A stretch of 64,000 bases of DNA from Bostrychus sinensis (GCA_020698575.1 CM036241.1:32299416-32363415), one strand, 5' to 3'. Shown: positions 33,405 to 44,602, counted from the stretch's first letter. Made by a program: numbers and translations. Notes: generated from the sequence alone by a model not told the origin.

Positions 33405-33667
33405 TTAAAGGTGCTATATAGTACAAAATTTACTTTTGTGAGCTTTCTATGTTATAATAGTCCCTCATCAAAACCTTCTTGGAGTTGTGGTTCGCTTTAT
33501 GCACTCTGCTGCCCTCTGCTGGTCTTGTCATCTGTTTCTTTACGGCACCAGCGAAGTACTTATTAAAAATGTGCTCTTTTAGTCAGGTAATATTTTTAAA
33601 GGATGGAAAATGTCCAATGATGACCAAGATTGCTTTAAAAATATGAATAAAATAATAGCCCCTTTAA
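33405..33667 (+). mobile_element. Family A' TTAA MITE, copy A'2
   Basis: TTAA at both ends (33405-33408, 33664-33667), left end TTAAAGGTGCTATATAGTAC, right end AATAATAGCCCCTTTAA. The interior TGAGCTTTCTATGTTATAAT and CTCTGCTGCCCTCTGCTGGT matches A'1 and A'5. It is 263 bp and internally shortened. Confidence 0.8.
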
Positions 33668-34189
33668 AATTTGTAAAAGTATTGTTTCTTCAAAATATTA
33701 TACCTTAAATATAAGCATTTTTTTATTGTTCACTGTAAAGTACTTAAACTACCATTACTACAAGTACAACTACTGCTACAAATTTTATAACTGTTATAAC
33801 CATTTTACCACCAAGGTCAGAAATATCTTTACTCTTTAGAGATTTTAAGTAATTTCATGTAAATGTATGTTTTAGAAAATGTACTCAGAAAGGACAAATT
33901 CTTCACAAAGTGTACTTTAAGTAAATGACTTGAGTAAAAATATATAGTTTATGTGATGACACATTTAATCTAACCCAAATCATGATTCTTCCTCAATATT
34001 CTGTACCTAATCCTCGTTCAACATCTTTGTTATTGTAGCTGATGGACAGACCACACCGAGAGCATCTGCTGCATATGCAACCTGTTTATACTTCTAAATA
34101 AACTTGTTGGTATTTTAGTGGAAAAAGCACACGCCTGCAGAGCGGTTGCAGAATCAATCATACACTGTTTTGTAGTTTTTGCTCCGTAA
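33668..34189. other. AT-rich DNA, no feature recognised
   Basis: Simple AT-rich sequence rich in AAAGTACTTAAA-type phrases; no gene or known repeat. Confidence 0.3.
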
Positions 34190-34440
34190 AGTTGCTTTTT
34201 CTGCGCTATTTTAATTTATATCCCTTTTGGCAGGTACAGCGGGAAGAGTTGGGTTTGAACACTATCCACGTTGGCCAACAGAGCCGCACTAACTGTGGAA
34301 GTGACAAAGTGTCGAGTCGGCACTCCTCTGACAATGGTAATCAGCCCTTTGCTACTGTGCTGCTCAGTAAATTGTGAGAGTGCATGTGAGGCCGTGCGCT
34401 GCACTTTTCTGTTTGTGTGGAAAAGATGATGCACTCACAG
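34190..34440. other. Exon-like or conserved non-coding block
   Basis: The only interval with a passable splice layout: pyrimidine-rich TTTATATCCCTTTTGGCAG ending at 34233, 103 bp (34234-34336) with one frame open throughout, then ATG|GTAATC. The reading frame (LNTIHVGQQSRTN, then SSRHSSDNG) matches no family I know. The GC content is higher than the flanks. It could equally be a non-coding conserved element; splice matches occur by chance at this scale. Confidence 0.2.
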
Positions 34441-34740
34441 GCATCTTTTCAAACAAGTTGTAGTAGTGCTTAGGAAAGTGTAACATACTTTAATTGCTCG
34501 AATCACATCACATGGTTAAAGGTAGTTAAAGTGTCTCCAAAGCACCAATATACAGTAATAGGTGGTGTAGGGGGAACAAGCACGCCGTAGACTTTCTAGG
34601 TGACGTCTGCATGTACTCTCTGTGTTACTGCTGGGTCACTTTGGCTTCCACAGTTCAGACATATACAGTACAGGTGAAATTAAATTTGAATGTAAAAGTG
34701 AATAATTGTTTAGGAGTGTATAAAACCTTCACCTGCTTTA

Positions 34741-34890
34741 TAATGATGTGTGATACCACAGTTTTAAGATTCAATACAATACTGATTACTTTTGGGGAGA
34801 ATTTAATCAATACCAATACTGATATCAATATTGATCAGTTCCTATATTTATTTTTTATCAATATCAATATATTATTACCTTTAATAGAGT
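34741..34890. repeat. ATCAATAC/ATCAATAT-rich repeat remnant
   Basis: Interspersed CAATACTGAT, TCAATACCAATACTGATATC and TATCAATATCAATATA units. Similar imperfect units occur at 18550-18620 and 43460-43530, suggesting a decayed dispersed repeat with internal GATAC-like units. Confidence 0.35.
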
Positions 34891-34907
34891 TGCTAACAAT
34901 ACAGGGC

Positions 34908-35048
34908 CATGCTTGTTTTGGTTACAGATCAGTGGGGTGCTGCTTACGTCCCATCCTTCAGTTCTCTGATTGGTTACTCTGTCTGTGATTAGGGATACCA
35001 GATTCACTTTTTTAATTAGAATGGGAAAAGAGTCTAGCTCGCCAGGCT
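34908..35048 (-). mobile_element. Family B fragment B6
   Basis: Matches only one end of B3: GTTTTGGTTACAGATCAGTG, GCTGCTTACGTCCC, CTCTGATTGGTTACTCTG, then AGTCTAGCTCGCCAGGCT. The other three quarters of the element are missing. Confidence 0.65.
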
Positions 35049-35572
35049 TGGGTCTTGCAGTCTAATACTTTCTAGTATTTAGAAAAGAAGCTAAATAAGC
35101 TTTTACAACCATGCCTTTTTGGCTTCATTAGACATGGCAGTAGAATAGTGACAGGAGAGAGCTAAGAGTGACATTTGGTAAATGGTCAGTCTGTACTCAA
35201 ACTGAGTTTTAGTCACTCTGTATCCTGAATGTGCTGCATGCTCTAACAACTGAGCCATAAAGCAGCACAAAAGGAAACAAATTATTGTTTTTTAAAGCTC
35301 ACAATTATTGCTATTGATATTTTTTGGTTATTTTTAAATATGCTATGCAGTAACCAAATCACACTGCATTTCCAGGCCTGGATGTTAATCCATGTAGATG
35401 TACTGTTTATATATGCAGACGCTTGGAATGAAAAATACTTTTTCAATGCTCCCTGTCTTTCAGGGGTCCCCACGGAGAAAAAAAAATAAAATCTTTTTTT
35501 GTTATATTTTTATGCCTTTTTGTTATTAATATTATTATTTTGATGCCCTTTCTTACACACCCCTCTTGATTT
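35049..35572. other. AT-rich DNA, no feature recognised
   Basis: No gene or identifiable repeat is seen. The minus-strand frame 35282-35473 is domain-free. Confidence 0.3.
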
Positions 35573-35840
35573 ATCCAGTCAGATTATTATTAATAATAAT
35601 GCATCTGTTCTATATAGAGTTTTTGTGGACACTCAAAGACAATTGTATTATTCATTCACTCCCACACTGGTGGTAGGCTACAGCCACAGCTGCCCTGGGG
35701 CAGACTGACGGCCTCTCTGACAACCATCAATCACACACTCACACACTCATTCACACAAGCAAGGTAGGTGAAGTGAACTTGCCCAAGGACACAATGCCAG
35801 CAGCGGGGCTTGAACCAACAACCTTTGCCCCATTATGGTT
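35573..35840 (-). mobile_element. SINE family G, reverse copy
   Basis: From left to right it carries the reversed tail (TTATTATTAATAATAATGCA), the reversed GTCTTTGAGTGTCCACAAAA module, the CACTGGTGGTAGGCTACAGC and AGCTGCCCTGGGGCAGACTG body also found at 58205-58250, then TTGCCCAAGGACACAATGCC and the reversed B box GCTTGAACCAACAACC. Three overlapping short frames are by-products. Confidence 0.8.
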
Positions 35841-36879
35841 GAGTTTTTGGCTCCATAAATCAGACCTTGGTCTCCTGCATGAAAGGTCGGGACACTTTCC
35901 AGTGATGGGGAGCCATACAGACTTTTGTAACAGTAATATACAATACATCGCAATCAGTACTGCTGCAAATATAAGGTCTTAAAGATCCTAGCATGTGATG
36001 TTTGATCACAAGCATGTACACTCTTAAGACAACTGAGGAAAATCTGGAGGGGATTGGACTAAATTGTCTAAATAAAATGCAGTTGCTATTGGAGTTAGTG
36101 TGCAGGCATACTTCATTTTTTACTATAAACTGGCCTCACACCGAGTGATGTTCGTGATACATTTATCTTAACCTTTTCAAAAAATAAGCTAACACGTCAT
36201 TGCGATCTGGCCATTGGCGTTACTCAGAAATCTCCCTTCCTTGAATCTGTGCTGTGGCCTTTCTCATCTTGCTGTTTTATTGCCCTCTTGTCTTTTTGCT
36301 ACTTTCCATCTGCTTCCCTTCTGCACCTCCCCTCCCTAAACGCTCCTCTCTTTCTCCAGTGCTCTTTGTCCTTTGTTGTCAACCTTCCCCTGAGACATTG
36401 TTGTCACTTCTCTTTAGTTTGGCCCTCCACCGACACTGCGCAGCTGTAATAGCTCCAGATTGCGGCTAAACCTTCGGCTAACTGTTAGACTGGGAGAAGG
36501 AAGGAGGGGTGAGAATGAGAGAAGAGGAGTGGAGAGATGAAGATGTGTATTTGAAGGCTATCCACACGGGCCATTAATGACTTTGAGGATGAACCTCTGT
36601 CTTCAGTCTCTGTGCCTCTGACCTTGGGTTATGTGTTTCATCCTCCTTTTCCAACTTGTTTTGTATTTTAAGCACTTCCTACAGGGACACATCTCTTTTT
36701 TTTTCTTGTCTTATCAAAGAAATGTTTTAAGGGCACAATAGTAATTTTTGCCCTATGCCTCTTTCCTGTTTACACACAGTATGTCCTATGACAGTGTGGG
36801 GCCCTCTTCTCGTGTTGCTATTGGACATGGTGACTGACGAAAGAGCCAAGTCTGAATCACTGGCTCTAGGCAGAAGGCT
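35841..36879. other. Unique DNA, no gene; mixed composition
   Basis: 36245-36480 is pyrimidine-rich and GC-balanced, ending in CAGCTGTAATAGCTCCAGAT and GCGGCTAAACCTTCGG, a weak conserved-element candidate. Frames 36249-36449, 36254-36469 and 36755-36976 overlap and lack domains. Confidence 0.3.
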
Positions 36880-37070
36880 GTGGGTGGCGAGCCGGAGAAG
36901 GTTACCATGTCAGGAGAATTACAATACAAAACAGATCGGCTTTAATGCGGAGCTCAGCGTGACGCTTGTGCCGTGACACTACAAATCTATCAGTGGCCAT
37001 GTTTAATGAGCTTTTGATTGGAAATGACTGGATTTCTTGGAGCAGTTTTGGCCCAAGAATACAAATGATT
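36880..37070. promoter_or_regulatory. Candidate conserved non-coding block
   Basis: Unique, CpG-retaining sequence with GATCGGCTTTAATGCGGAGC, CAGTGGCCATGTTTAATGAG and CTTTTGATTGGAAATGAC. Frames on both strands (36902-37105, 36966-37169) have no domain. Confidence 0.35.
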
Positions 37071-37884
37071 CTTACAATGACCAATTTAGTTGACAGCACA
37101 TGCACAGTGGTATTTTACATGCAGAAGCACATTCAGACCTGTTTAGGGGACAACACAACTTATTTATGAATGTTTTTAAAAAGCATAATTGTAAAGAAGT
37201 GATTCTCAATTGGTGGGACAGGACCCAAAAGTGTGCCAAGAGAAGGTTCAATGTTTCAATGTGCAGCTTATTTGAAGCCTAAATATTGTTTTAATTACAT
37301 CATGAAATGAAAATACAGATTTTCAAATATATGTGACAAAAAAGTTGTAGTAAAATAATAAAAATTAAGTTTGTTTTTTTCAATAACCATTAGCACTACA
37401 TGTACATGATATAGTTTTTTAAATGTTTGGTTGCTGGTTGTAAAAGAAATAATAATGAACAGGGCTGCAACTAATTGAATTATTGTATTTTATTATAAAA
37501 CAATCTTAATATTGGAACAGGATTTCCTTTGAATTAATCCAGAACTGTCTCAAAATGTGAAACAAATCTCTCAAAATTATCCACATGGGCAAAGGTGATG
37601 AATGCATGAAATGGGCACTTACAAATTACTATCAATTTAGAATCTATTTGCAAAAATTACTGCGTGCAGGTAACAAATTTTAAATGAATCATCCTACTTG
37701 CCCCAATACATTTTATTTTTGCAGCAGTTAAAATTATTGAGATAAATATAGCTTCATATACACAGATTTTAAATGCCATGTGCTGAGAAAGGAGGGTTTA
37801 TTACCAACTCAGTAAAGTGAGAATAAAGAGAATATAAAATGGGAGTTTTTGTTGAAAAAAAAAAAAAAAAAGTGTAAAAAATCA

Positions 37885-38035
37885 GTATGCAGTATAGCTC
37901 AGTAGGTAGAACAGCGGGTCATAGGCAACCATAGGCAAACATAGCCTGCATCGGCATTGTGGGTTTGAGTCTGGACTCTGAACTTTGCTTTTGCCACTAT
38001 CAATAAAGCTGAAATTTAAAATAAAACTTGTGCTT
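37885..38035 (+). mobile_element. tRNA-derived SINE fragment nested in MITE
   Basis: GTATAGCTCAGTAGGTAGAA has a good A-box core (TAGCTCAGTAGG), and GTGGGTTTGAGTCTGGACTC is a degenerate B box. The spacing is too long and the stems too poor for a functional tRNA. The tail GCCACTATCAATAAAGCTG leads to an A-rich end. Probable SINE inserted into the hAT-like element. Confidence 0.5.
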
Positions 38036-38047
38036 GATTGATTCGTC

Positions 38048-38048
<1 letters not shown>

Positions 38049-38079
<31 letters not shown>
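38049..38079 (+). repeat. (AAAT)n microsatellite
   Basis: About seven AAAT/AATA units ending in an A-run, probably grown from the SINE's A-rich tail. Confidence 0.85.
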
Positions 38080-38080
<1 letters not shown>

Positions 38081-38127
38081 ATCAACAGAAGAATCAGTGA
38101 CCAAAACAATCGTTAGTTGCAGCTCTG

Positions 38128-39146
38128 CTTGTAAAAAGGTTTATGTTTGCAATGACTACCTACAAAGGTGGTAAACCCTATCTGACCAACTTTACAGCAG
38201 AGGTCTGTGCTCTTGCATTAACTGCTGAATGACATTACTATAGAGAAACACAGAGGCAGTGGCAATGCAGCTGCACACACACTCGCTGTACCGCCACGCA
38301 GCTGACACGGCAAAAGTGATGTGTTCAATGTTCAAGAAAATGTTAAATCGACTTAAAGCTATAGTTAGGCCCTGACAGATATAATGGATCTAATTATTAT
38401 TTTTTTTTAGCTCACATAAAATAGGACACATTAAAAAGGACAAGTTATAAAGAAGTAGTAATAAAATCATACAGTCATCAAATCATACATGCACCTCATA
38501 AGTTTAGAGAGAATCACAAATCCTTTAGCTCCCCCTCCTCTCACTACACAGTCAGTATAATGACTGAAATGCATAAAATAAAAAAAATGCTTGAAGAATG
38601 CTTGAAGTGTATGAAGACAGTAATATTCATCTGTTTACGTGAATGCATATCTGATTAAAGAGCTCAATTCTCCTGTGAACTGAGAGAATGTGAGATGAAA
38701 TGAGAGGAACCTGCTCATTCACTTCACTGTTTACATTTGCAGTATTTAACCTTCACAGTGGCACGTTCGCCTGTCTGCATTGCCAACATTTTTGCTTTTA
38801 AAATAAATAACTGCTGCTTTTAAAATGTCTTTGTGTCTATAGTGATTTTATTGTATGCATTCATTTGCGACACATTTCAAAATAATTTCAAAAGGTTAAC
38901 TTTTCCTCTGATCGCCATGGTCGGACCAGTGGTTCATATTTAATACACACTTGTTGGAAATCAGCAAGACACAGAAAAATAGATAGAATACATATACTCT
39001 GCCACATTTACTACATTCATCTTCTTCTGCTTATCCAGGGCCAGGTCACAGGCCAGCACTAAAAGCAAAAATGTTCAGCATGCATTCAGCAGAGATTCCT
39101 GAGGATTTTAGCTAAAAAATATTAGTTAACTATGTTCTTTCAGACT
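38128..39146. other. AT-rich DNA with a tiny Rex3-tail relic
   Basis: ATCTTCTTCTGCTTATCCAG and GGCCAGGTCACAGG at 39018-39053 resemble the reverse of the Rex3 or V-SINE 3' end. The rest (38128-39000) shows no gene or repeat. Confidence 0.35.
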
Positions 39147-39407
39147 ATAAAACCTAAAAGTGCATCTTACTAAAGTTATCTGTACATACAAAAAGAAGAT
39201 GTAGAAGACTGGATGTAGAGGGCTTGTTGTTTGGTAAGTGCTTCCTGGTTTGTGGAAATGGGCGTTCTGAGGCCTCAGAAACTCAGCACCGGAGGCTACA
39301 GGATTATTCAAACAATGCACAACTGCAGGCATGTTTGTGATGAGGGAACAATGTTATAACATGGTAGAAAGCTCAAAAAAGTTGATTTTGCATAATATAG
39401 CCCATTC
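39147..39407 (-). mobile_element. Family A' MITE, copy A'3
   Basis: The right end ACAATGTTATAACATGGTAG and GCATAATATAGCCC is the reverse of the A' left end. The interior (GATGTAGAGGGC, GTGCTTCCTGG, AGAAACTCAGCA-like) is shared with A'4 at 54655-54947. The terminal TTAA is lost on the right, and the left limit is set by homology to A'4. Confidence 0.65.
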
Positions 39408-39414
39408 AGTTATG

Positions 39415-39480
39415 TTCTATGGTCACTTTATTAGCATCTTTTCTAGCCTTTTTATTAGGTACAGGAAGGGCATCTTGAGA
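39415..39480. repeat. GGTCACTTTATTAG-type repeat remnant
   Basis: TTCTATGGTCACTTTATTAG and TCTAGCCTTTTTATTAGG are two units resembling those of the array at 42790-43437; a third weak unit, TACTGGCCACTAAAATTAGG, lies near 39579. Confidence 0.45.
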
Positions 39481-39689
39481 AAATCCTATGTCAAAGTTAA
39501 TTGGCAAATCACTGCATGCTAGAATGCAGAAAATTGTGATGACCACTTGCTTCTCACAACACTTTAATGAGTAACTGTGTACTGGCCACTAAAATTAGGT
39601 TGAGTATGATACTGGTGCTGGATTGCAGTCTGTATGCCCAGTTACTTACATGGCACTTTTACATGATGCATACTTTAAACTGTAGGAGT

Positions 39690-39780
39690 CAGGAGAACAT
39701 AGAAACTCCGCAGAACACTATAGCCCTGCCCTTACTAGAATTTGAAGCTACAATCTTGTGCCGAGTGATAGGATTATACC
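39690..39780 (-). mobile_element. V-SINE fragment S10
   Basis: GAACATAGAAACTCCGCAGA and TTTGAAGCTACAATCTTGTG correspond to the reversed V-SINE body (GAACATGCAAACTCCACACA) and head. Heavily decayed. Confidence 0.45.
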
Positions 39781-40484
39781 AATATTTCATTGTTGTATTT
39801 GGCCTAAACACAAAGATCTAAACATTAAACAAAGAGAAGGAGAAACAAAGAGTCCTCTTAACTTCCTGAGACTTTATTCATTGTCTGGATTGTGCTGATA
39901 CAGTAAGACTACGCTCCTCCAGTTTGTAAGATGCATTTTTTTTAACATTCCTCCCATTTCACCGCAGTCTGTCATTCATTAAACCTGGGAAAGCTGTTCT
40001 GAAAAGTCAGCCAATTTTACACTCCAAATGTATAAATAGGAAGAAGGGAGGTGATTTTTTTCTTCTTCTTTTGCTTCATAATCCCCTCTGCTCCTGGAAA
40101 GGTTTGAGACCGTGCTAAGCCTGTAATCTCTGCCTCCCACAACTTCACAAAAGTCAATATGAAAGACCAATTACCAGTGTAAATACTGCACATTTCCTGT
40201 TTTTGAAGGTGCTATATATAAAGATGGCGAGCATGCACCGACGACACAGGGGGCAGACATTTTGTAAGAATATGTCCCCTTACCCTCAAGAGTCCATATG
40301 GTAGAACTTTTTTGTAGAATGGATGCTCCTGCAGCCTTAAGCACCTCACCTAAATCTGTTAACACCTACAATCAAACACATAGTAAATTTGCTCTTTCCA
40401 TATGGAGTTCTGATTTGTTAGCTTGCACTTCCTGGCTCTCCACAACTTTAAAGGTGACCAGCAGACATTGTTTATTCAGTCATT
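39781..40484. other. Unique DNA, no feature recognised
   Basis: GAAGGTGCTATATATAAAGA at 40206-40225 resembles the outer end of family A, but no partner end was found. Frames here on both strands lack domains. Confidence 0.3.
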
Positions 40485-40796
40485 CATCTTCTTTCGCTTT
40501 TTCCGGTCAGGGGTCGTGTGTACTGGAGCCTATCCCAGTAACTTTGGGCCTTAGGCACTGTACATCCTGGATAGTGGCCAGCTTGTGGCAAGGCTGACAC
40601 AGAGACAAACACAGACAGACAATCGTTCATTCTCATATTCATTCACTACAGGCAACTTAGAGTCACCAATTTACCTAACACATGCATGTGTTTGAACAGT
40701 GGGAGTTTCTGTGTTGGCTGGTCCGAGGATCGGATCTCATCCCACAGTCTCCTTACTGGGGGATGAGAGCACTAACCACTCTGTCACTGTCCCAAT
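40485..40796 (-). mobile_element. V-SINE copy S5, reverse
   Basis: Reversed tail module (GTACTGGAGCCTATCCCAGT, ACATCCTGGATAGTGGCCAG, TCATTCACTACAGGCAACTT), then ACATGCATGTGTTTGAACAG, a deletion in the body, and the reversed tRNA-like head (GGATCGGATCTCATCCCACA, GAGCACTAACCACTCTGTCA). Nearly complete in extent. Confidence 0.8.
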
Positions 40797-40914
40797 TTTT
40801 GGTTATTTCTTGAAACATGTTGAAATGTAAGCCAAATGAACTATAACTGAAATATTTGATCCATTTATTTATGTAGTTTTGTTACATGACTTTGTAGCAA
40901 ATATACACCACATG

Positions 40915-41395
40915 TAGCCAGCCAGACAAACTCTTCCTATTCTATACAAAGAAGTTAGTCTGGTATCTCTTCACATGACTTTCATTTCTATGAGCCAGAA
41001 CAATAACAGGTGGAGTAACCAATCAGAGAAAGGAAGGCGGGATGCAAGCAGCACGCTGTTGACCCAAACAAATATGGTGGGTCTCTGGTTTTGCCATAAA
41101 ACACCAGAATACATTGTGTTATAAGCAGCTCTGTAATTATTTCTGAATGGGGACAACAGCAGAAGCCAGCTGTACAAAGACTTAGAAACTTAGAAAAAGT
41201 AAGTTTGTTTGAATTGGACAACAATCTTGGTTATTTCTGATAGGAGATTAACTTCTGTGTTTCTAAGACACATTGCAGGTAAACAGCTGTGATAGGTCAG
41301 TTCCAAATCGACCGGGGAGAAATGCTTTGGTATTAGTGAGGAACCAGACTGTCCTGCTTTTGAAAAGAAAGTAGGAGGGGTTGGCTTCCCAGGCT
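40915..41395 (+). mobile_element. Family B hAT-like MITE, copy B4
   Basis: Forward relative to B5 and inverted relative to B1-B3. It begins TAGCCAGCCAGACAAACTC and ends TTCCCAGGCTA. It has AGTTAGTCTGGTATCTCTTC, AACCAATCAGAGAAAGGAAG, AAACAGCTGTGATAGG, GAACCAGACTGTCCTGC and AAGAAAGTAGGAGGGG. No target duplication remains. The minus-strand frames 40971-41177 and 40988-41224 are by-products. Confidence 0.75.
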
Positions 41396-41607
41396 AGATC
41401 AGGCCCACACTAATGATTACAGTGATTGACAGATCAAGAGCGCTGCTCTGTGATAGTGAAAGGGTTGGGAGATGCTATTGCTCACCATCTACACTCAGTC
41501 AAGTTTATTGAGCCATGTGGAATCAGAACATTTTTCTCTTGGGTTCTTATACATTTCAGTGGGTGCTCAGGCCCCACAGCACCCATAGGATTGACACCTA
41601 TGTCCCC

Positions 41608-41715
41608 TAGTGAATGGATGTGACAGTGAATGGTTGTCTGTCCCCGTATGCCTCTATATCAGCCTTGCAGTCCACTGTCTACGGTTTTCCCTGCCTAAGG
41701 TCCACAGCTCCACAG
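41608..41715 (+). mobile_element. V-SINE tail fragment S8
   Basis: CCTAGTGAATGGATGTGACA, GTGAATGGTTGTCTGT and TTCCCTGCCTAAGG match the 3' module of the V-SINEs at 22202 and 47855. The head and body are absent. Confidence 0.5.
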
Positions 41716-41779
41716 TATTACTACAAATAAAAGACAGCAGAACCCCGTCACTTTAATTAAGTAATGTTAGCTTTAGCAC

Positions 41780-42070
41780 TCGACTGGGAGTCTTCATTAA
41801 ACTCTTTTCCTTATGCAATTCCTACCTCACTTACTACGGCTTCAGAGCGAGGCTAGCTCTATATGAAAGAGTAGTGAGCTGCAGAGGAGGAGACCCCGGA
41901 GGTAAAATCAAATCAATACCTCTAGGCAAGGGCTGCTAACAAGGTCTGTGTAGTGTTGTGCTTTGGCTCTAAGTAATGTCAGGGGACAAACGTGCTGGCT
42001 CTTTCCGCTGGCCTATCACACGTATAATGGAGTAGTGCTCGACACATTGGACTATGTGTTACCACAGATC
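41780..42070. promoter_or_regulatory. Candidate conserved non-coding block
   Basis: Unique, GC-balanced and CpG-retaining: TCTTCATTAAACTCTTTTCC, CTACGGCTTCAGAGCGAGGC, AAAATCAAATCAATACC and GTGCTGGCTCTTTCCGCTGG. No open frame or repeat signature. Confidence 0.35.
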
Positions 42071-42280
42071 AGGAGCCATAAGAGAAGCCATCACTTTTAC
42101 TCTTAGGAAATTCTGATTGATACTATCCAGAGATTGTCTTGTGAATGAATGTATCAAGAATCTGAGCACTATTACAAAAAGCCAAATGTCACTAAAACTA
42201 TATGTTTTTGTTAACACTTTTCATTGGTACATAGTATAAGAAAAAAGCATCAGTTAAGTATTTGCAATTTCTCTCAGATT

Positions 42281-42300
42281 AAAAAAAAAAAAAAAAAAAA
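42281..42300 (+). repeat. Poly-A run of 20 bases
   Basis: Uninterrupted A-run followed by a short ATGATG repeat. Confidence 0.9.
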
Positions 42301-42726
42301 TATGATGATGATATGATTCTAATGCTGTATGTCCAACAGCTAACAGTCTTAGGCAGCAGGCAGGAGAACACAAGGTAATTCTAGTGGAGCATAGGAACTT
42401 AACAGCTGTAAGTTTTCTGACCACTTCACCTTGGTGAGTACTGTTCCCTTTATATCCTTGTTATGAAGAAAACATAAAGGCAGGGAAAACCGAGGCCATA
42501 GTGCAATTGTGTTCAGTAATATCTGAACATCTGAACAAAGAGTGAAGTTTTCTAACAGGTTTTATAGAATTCAGCCACATTAAAAGTCAAATGCTAGACA
42601 CTAAACATATGTCAACAGCCATCTAACAGCCAAATATGATGATGGTTTAAATAAGGATAGTTGCTATGTACAAGTCAGAAAAAGCAGGAGACAGTCAAAA
42701 ATGTATGACATCAATTCTTATGTCAC

Positions 42727-42751
42727 TTTTTTTTTTTTTTTTTTTTTTTTT
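42727..42751 (+). repeat. Poly-T run of 25 bases
   Basis: Uninterrupted T-run just upstream of the GGCCACTTTATTAG array; it could be the A-tail of a lost minus-strand retroposon. Confidence 0.9.
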
Positions 42752-42789
42752 AGATAAAACGGTCAGATAGATAAAACAGATTGTATTAC

Positions 42790-43437
42790 ATACAGTACAT
42801 TACTGTATGTGTCCACTTAATTAGATAAAATATGTTTGCTTTTTGTATTTGGAGGACTACATTCACTGGCCACTTTATTAGATCCAGCTTGTTCTATGGC
42901 CAATTTGGAACATTATGCTCTGGCCATTTTATTAATAAGAATAATAAGAATAAGAAAACTTTAATTCGTCCTTCAGTGGATAAATTGCTTTGTTGCAGCA
43001 GCAAAAGTACAGTTGCAGTAGCACACAAGTGGTATCACACAAAAGCACAAAAGAGTATCAGAGAACAGTGTGGGCAAAGAAAAAAAAAATCTATAACAAG
43101 TTATGCTAAATAAACTAAAATAGACTGTGAGCAAATGAAATACTCTATAATATAGTACAGTATATAGTCTGACAGAGTGAGTATGTAAAGTATATGGATA
43201 TTCATAAATAGCAGAAGCAAAAGTGTGTATTGTGAGATTGCGGCATAAAAATAATTATTGCATTATTAGGAACAATATGTTCTCTATTTGGTACAGTACC
43301 TTCTCTGACCACTTAACTAATAAATGTAATATACGGCCACTTTATTAGGTACAGTATATTCTCTGGCCAAATTATTAGATGCAGTAAGTGTCCACATTAT
43401 TATCCACAGTACATTTGCAGGCCACTTTATTAGGGCA
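42790..43437 (+). repeat. ~28-bp minisatellite on GGCCACTTTATTAG
   Basis: Imperfect units of about 25-31 bp share TTCTCTGGCCACTTTATTAG followed by GTACAGTA. Units are seen at about 42810, 42860, 42890 and 42915, and after an interruption at about 43300, 43335, 43365, 43390 and 43415. ACATACAGTA and TACTGTATGT at 42788-42810 form a small palindrome. The unit resembles a fish DNA-transposon end, so a terminal repeat may have been amplified. Confidence 0.6.
42936..43285 (-). mobile_element. Retroposon 3' end splitting the minisatellite
   Basis: In reverse it ends with ATCCACTGAAGGACGAATTA, AAGTTTTC and TTATTCTTATTATTC, the usual AATTAAAGTT tail of fish LINE/SINE retroposons. Array units lie on both sides. 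CATTTTATTA at the left and CATTATTA at the right may be remains of a target duplication. Confidence 0.5.
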
Positions 43438-44399
43438 GCAGTGGTGTAAATCGCTGCTTTATCACAATACAATATTATATTGATACAGTGACCTGCCGGT
43501 ATGATATCTGGCGATACCTCAGAGACATAATATGATCACCATTTGAAGCGATATAAGAGCCCACATCAGTATATCAACATTATTTGGTTATTGGGACACT
43601 TTATTATTTACTTGTGTGCACTCCCTATTCATGACAATATGTGTATTGGGTTTCCATAATTTTTGATGTGAGTGTGAAGTTAGTAAGTAACACTGAGATG
43701 TTCATCAGCATATTTGGACAACAAGAGAACACTCCTTGCCAAATACTGACAGCCCTTTTTATGTTAAGCTGCATTAAACACATGCATTACGGTTATTTAA
43801 TCAAAAAGAGGAAGATGGTGAGAACTAGATGAGGTAGGCAGAATATACCACAATTCAATGTCTAAACACAAATACCGTGAGTTGCCCTGTCACAGAGTAA
43901 TCTAAAAGCGGATGGGATTACTAAAAAAAAAAAAATAGCCTAAACAATAGATTGGGATACAGATCGAAGTGATCTGTAAACACAGACAAAACACGAAACT
44001 CAGCAAGACATCTGTGTACTTTGTCAGACAAATATCACAATATTTTCGAACTGAATTTGCTGATATCTGGGATGAAAAGATGCTTGGTATTTTATCCACT
44101 GCGACTTTGATATTCCACGTACTACTGGTCTGCCAAAATGTCACATAAATACATTTGATTTGGTAGACTGGGCTGCAAAATATGCCAACTTCTGCAACGG
44201 TTCAAAGGACTTTTTAAATAGTGCAACTTGAAAAGGTAGAAACTGAACTGCTTTTGTGACACCTTGGGATCCTTGGATAATCCCTATGGGGGAAGGGCAC
44301 AACGGATTGTCTAAGAAAAATGCCAAAAATATTTTTTTTCTTCCACTGGTTCCAAAAGCCCTTTGACCGAGACAAAAGGTACAATTGGTGTGCTTGAGT
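43438..44399. other. AT-rich DNA with GATATC-type remnant, no gene
   Basis: 43455-43560 carries imperfect ACAATACAATATTATATTGA and TATGATATCTGGCGATACC units, similar to 34741-34890. The remaining sequence and its short frames (43641-43832, 43902-44144, 44141-44326) have no recognisable feature. Confidence 0.3.
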
Positions 44400-44590
44400 G
44401 AGTGGTGATTCTATTAGTGCGCAAGCCAATTCAGGAGCTAATCGAAGTCTTGTTAGCTCAGTTAGCATCGACTGATTGAAGAGTATGGCAGATTGTATTT
44501 GTGTGCCTCTTAATTGACGTGTCGAGTGTTCATGTCATGGTTGTTAAGAGCAGGTGTAGCGTGTTCATTTCACCCCAAGTCAATCTTTTG
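44400..44590. promoter_or_regulatory. Candidate conserved non-coding block
   Basis: Unique sequence with GCCAATTCAGGAGCTAATCG, TCAGTTAGCATCGACTGATT and CTCTTAATTGACGTGTCGAG, directly before the hAT-like element at 44603. The minus-strand frame 44214-44468 has no domain. Confidence 0.3.
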
Positions 44591-44602
44591 ATACCTCTTT
44601 GT

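Larger units (their letters stand above)
37460..38127. mobile_element. hAT-like MITE with nested SINE
   Basis: The left end CAGGGCTGCAACTAATTGAA and the reverse complement of the right end CAGAGCTGCAACTAACGATT are clear inverted repeats of a common fish hAT MITE type. The interior is AT-rich. A tRNA-like SINE fragment and an AAAT microsatellite lie within 37885-38079. I could not define an unambiguous 8-bp duplication. The frame 37882-38109 (minus) is a by-product. Confidence 0.7.

Noticed and set aside
37885..37990. tRNA-like A and B boxes
   Set aside because: Spacing and stems do not fit a tRNA; it is a SINE head.
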